Origin: Chromatiaceae bacterium
GTDB taxonomy: Bacteria > Pseudomonadota > Gammaproteobacteria > Chromatiales > Chromatiaceae
Direction of reading: 5' to 3'
Assembly (NCBI GenBank): GCA_003562815.1
Contig: PWTO01000203.1
Location: 1 to 45,400, forward strand
DNA: 45,400 nucleotides
Below the pieces are notes generated by a model. It saw nothing but the letters and a program-made list of their open reading frames with translations, was not told the origin of the DNA and made no database searches. Positions 44,435 through 45,400 of this stretch are shown here, in pieces (positions within the stretch are counted from its first letter, which is position 1; every line of letters begins with the position of its first letter). The translations under genes were made by a program, and so were the position numbers.

Positions 44435-45400
44435 GCCCCTGCGGATCGCGTCCGCACTTGAAAGCCTCGTCCAATGGACGGGGCTTTTTCATGCGCCGCG
44501 CGCGCTCGATCGCCGAGGCGTCACGCAAAGATCCGCTGTAGAGCTTGCGACCCGCCGCCGGGCGCCGACGAAAGCGCCGATAGCTCCATAGATACTGCTC
44601 CGGGCAGAGGGCGAGACACTGCTCGATGCCCCGATTCAACGCCGCAGCGGCGGTGACATCATCCTCGCTCTCGATCCCCTCTGGCGCTTTTAGGCAATGG
44701 ATGCGAAAGCCCTGCGCGCGCGGCAAGCGCTCGGCGAACATGAAGATCACCGGCGCGCCACTGCGCCGCGCCAAGCGGTTGACCAGCAGCATCGTATAGG
44801 CGGGCACCCCGAACAGCGGCGCAAACACCGCGCCCCTGTCCTCGCGTGGCTCTTGATCCGGCAGGATACCGACATATTCACCACGCTCCAGCGCACTGAG
44901 CAAGACGCGAATACCGCGCGCGGTAATCGGCGCCAATCGCGCGCCCGCGCGCTTCCTGGCATCGACGATCAGCGCATCGAGCAGGCGCTGAGGCTTATAA
45001 AAGATCGCCGTCGGGCCGCGCGTCGAGAGATAGAGTCCGGCCAGCTCCCAGGCGCCGATATGTGGCGAGAGGACGATCAGGCCCTGCCCCTGCGCGCGCT
45101 CGAGCAGCTCGATCCCGCGCACCTCGCGAATCAACGACAACACCTCAGCCGACGGCCGCAGCCACAGCGATGCCGTCTCGAATAGGGTTTTACCGAGTTC
45201 ACGCAGGCTGCGATCGCGCAGACGCACCAGCGTCGAGGCGGGCAGGTCGGGTGCATACAGGGTGAGGTTGAGCAACGCGTTGCGGCGCTGTCGATTCGGG
45301 ATCAACGCCATCAATCCGCCGACAACAGCACCGGCCCGATGCAGGATTGGCATCGGCACCCTAGCCAACCGCTTGACCAGCGCGCGCGCCGCGCGCTCGC
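44427..45400 (-). CDS. Lipid A biosynthesis lauroyl-type acyltransferase (5' end beyond the window)
   Basis: LSPHIGAWELAGLYLSTRGPTAIFYKPQR...GIRVLLSALERGEYVGILPDQEPRE; frame stays open to the window end and the ORF-track start is a TTG. Confidence 0.9.
   Translation of the reverse strand, partial: ERAARALVKRLARVPMPILHRAGAVVGGLMALIPNRQRRNALLNLTLYAPDLPASTLVRLRDRSLRELGKTLFETASLWLRPSAEVLSLIREVRGIELLERAQGQGLIVLSPHIGAWELAGLYLSTRGPTAIFYKPQRLLDALIVDARKRAGARLAPITARGIRVLLSALERGEYVGILPDQEPREDRGAVFAPLFGVPAYTMLLVNRLARRSGAPVIFMFAERLPRAQGFRIHCLKAPEGIESEDDVTAAAALNRGIEQCLALCPEQYLWSYRRFRRRPAAGRKLYSGSLRDASAIERARRMKKPRPLDEAFKCGRDPQGLS
44461..44489 (+). terminator. Intrinsic terminator of soxYZ, overlapping the convergent acyltransferase 3' end
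   Basis: AAAGCCTCGTCC-AAT-GGACGGGGCTTTTT: 12-bp stem (one T-G wobble), T-tract. Confidence 0.85.

Overview
High-GC gammaproteobacterial chromosomal segment. I infer a purple sulfur bacterium (Chromatiales) from the Allochromatium-type 2[4Fe-4S] ferredoxin, the stand-alone soxYZ pair and the gene order. Most of the window is core genome. From left to right: nuoD(partial)-C-B-A, tRNA-Leu(GAG), secG, tpiA, smpB, ggt, ferredoxin, coaD, rsmD, a paired M16 peptidase locus, ftsYEX, rpoH, a Cys-rich secreted orphan protein, a cytoplasmic orphan protein next to a membrane pyrophosphatase (hppA), a KAP-like P-loop NTPase, a degenerate EAL-HDOD protein, a Yej-like ABC transporter operon, fabI, ppiD, tRNA-Asp, tRNA-Val, a HU gene, lon, clpX, clpP, tig, a 65-aa orphan, a MoxR ATPase plus metallopeptidase-like/vWA protein plus M48-TPR protease cluster, soxYZ, and a partial lauroyl acyltransferase. 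I saw no CRISPR array, rRNA, transposon, integrase or prophage genes. The most interesting parts are: (1) the orphan gene plus membrane pyrophosphatase unit at 16.2-19.2 kb, with nested inverted repeats around a promoter/RBS and a perfect 15-bp hairpin before hppA; (2) the 14-cysteine secreted orphan protein; (3) the KAP-like NTPase; (4) the MoxR/vWA/metalloprotease cluster beside soxYZ; (5) several cis-elements, including a dyad centred on the nuo -35 box, a terminator inside the ggt signal-peptide codons, and tandem repeats upstream of lon and clpX. All identifications come from reading the sequence; no database search was run.
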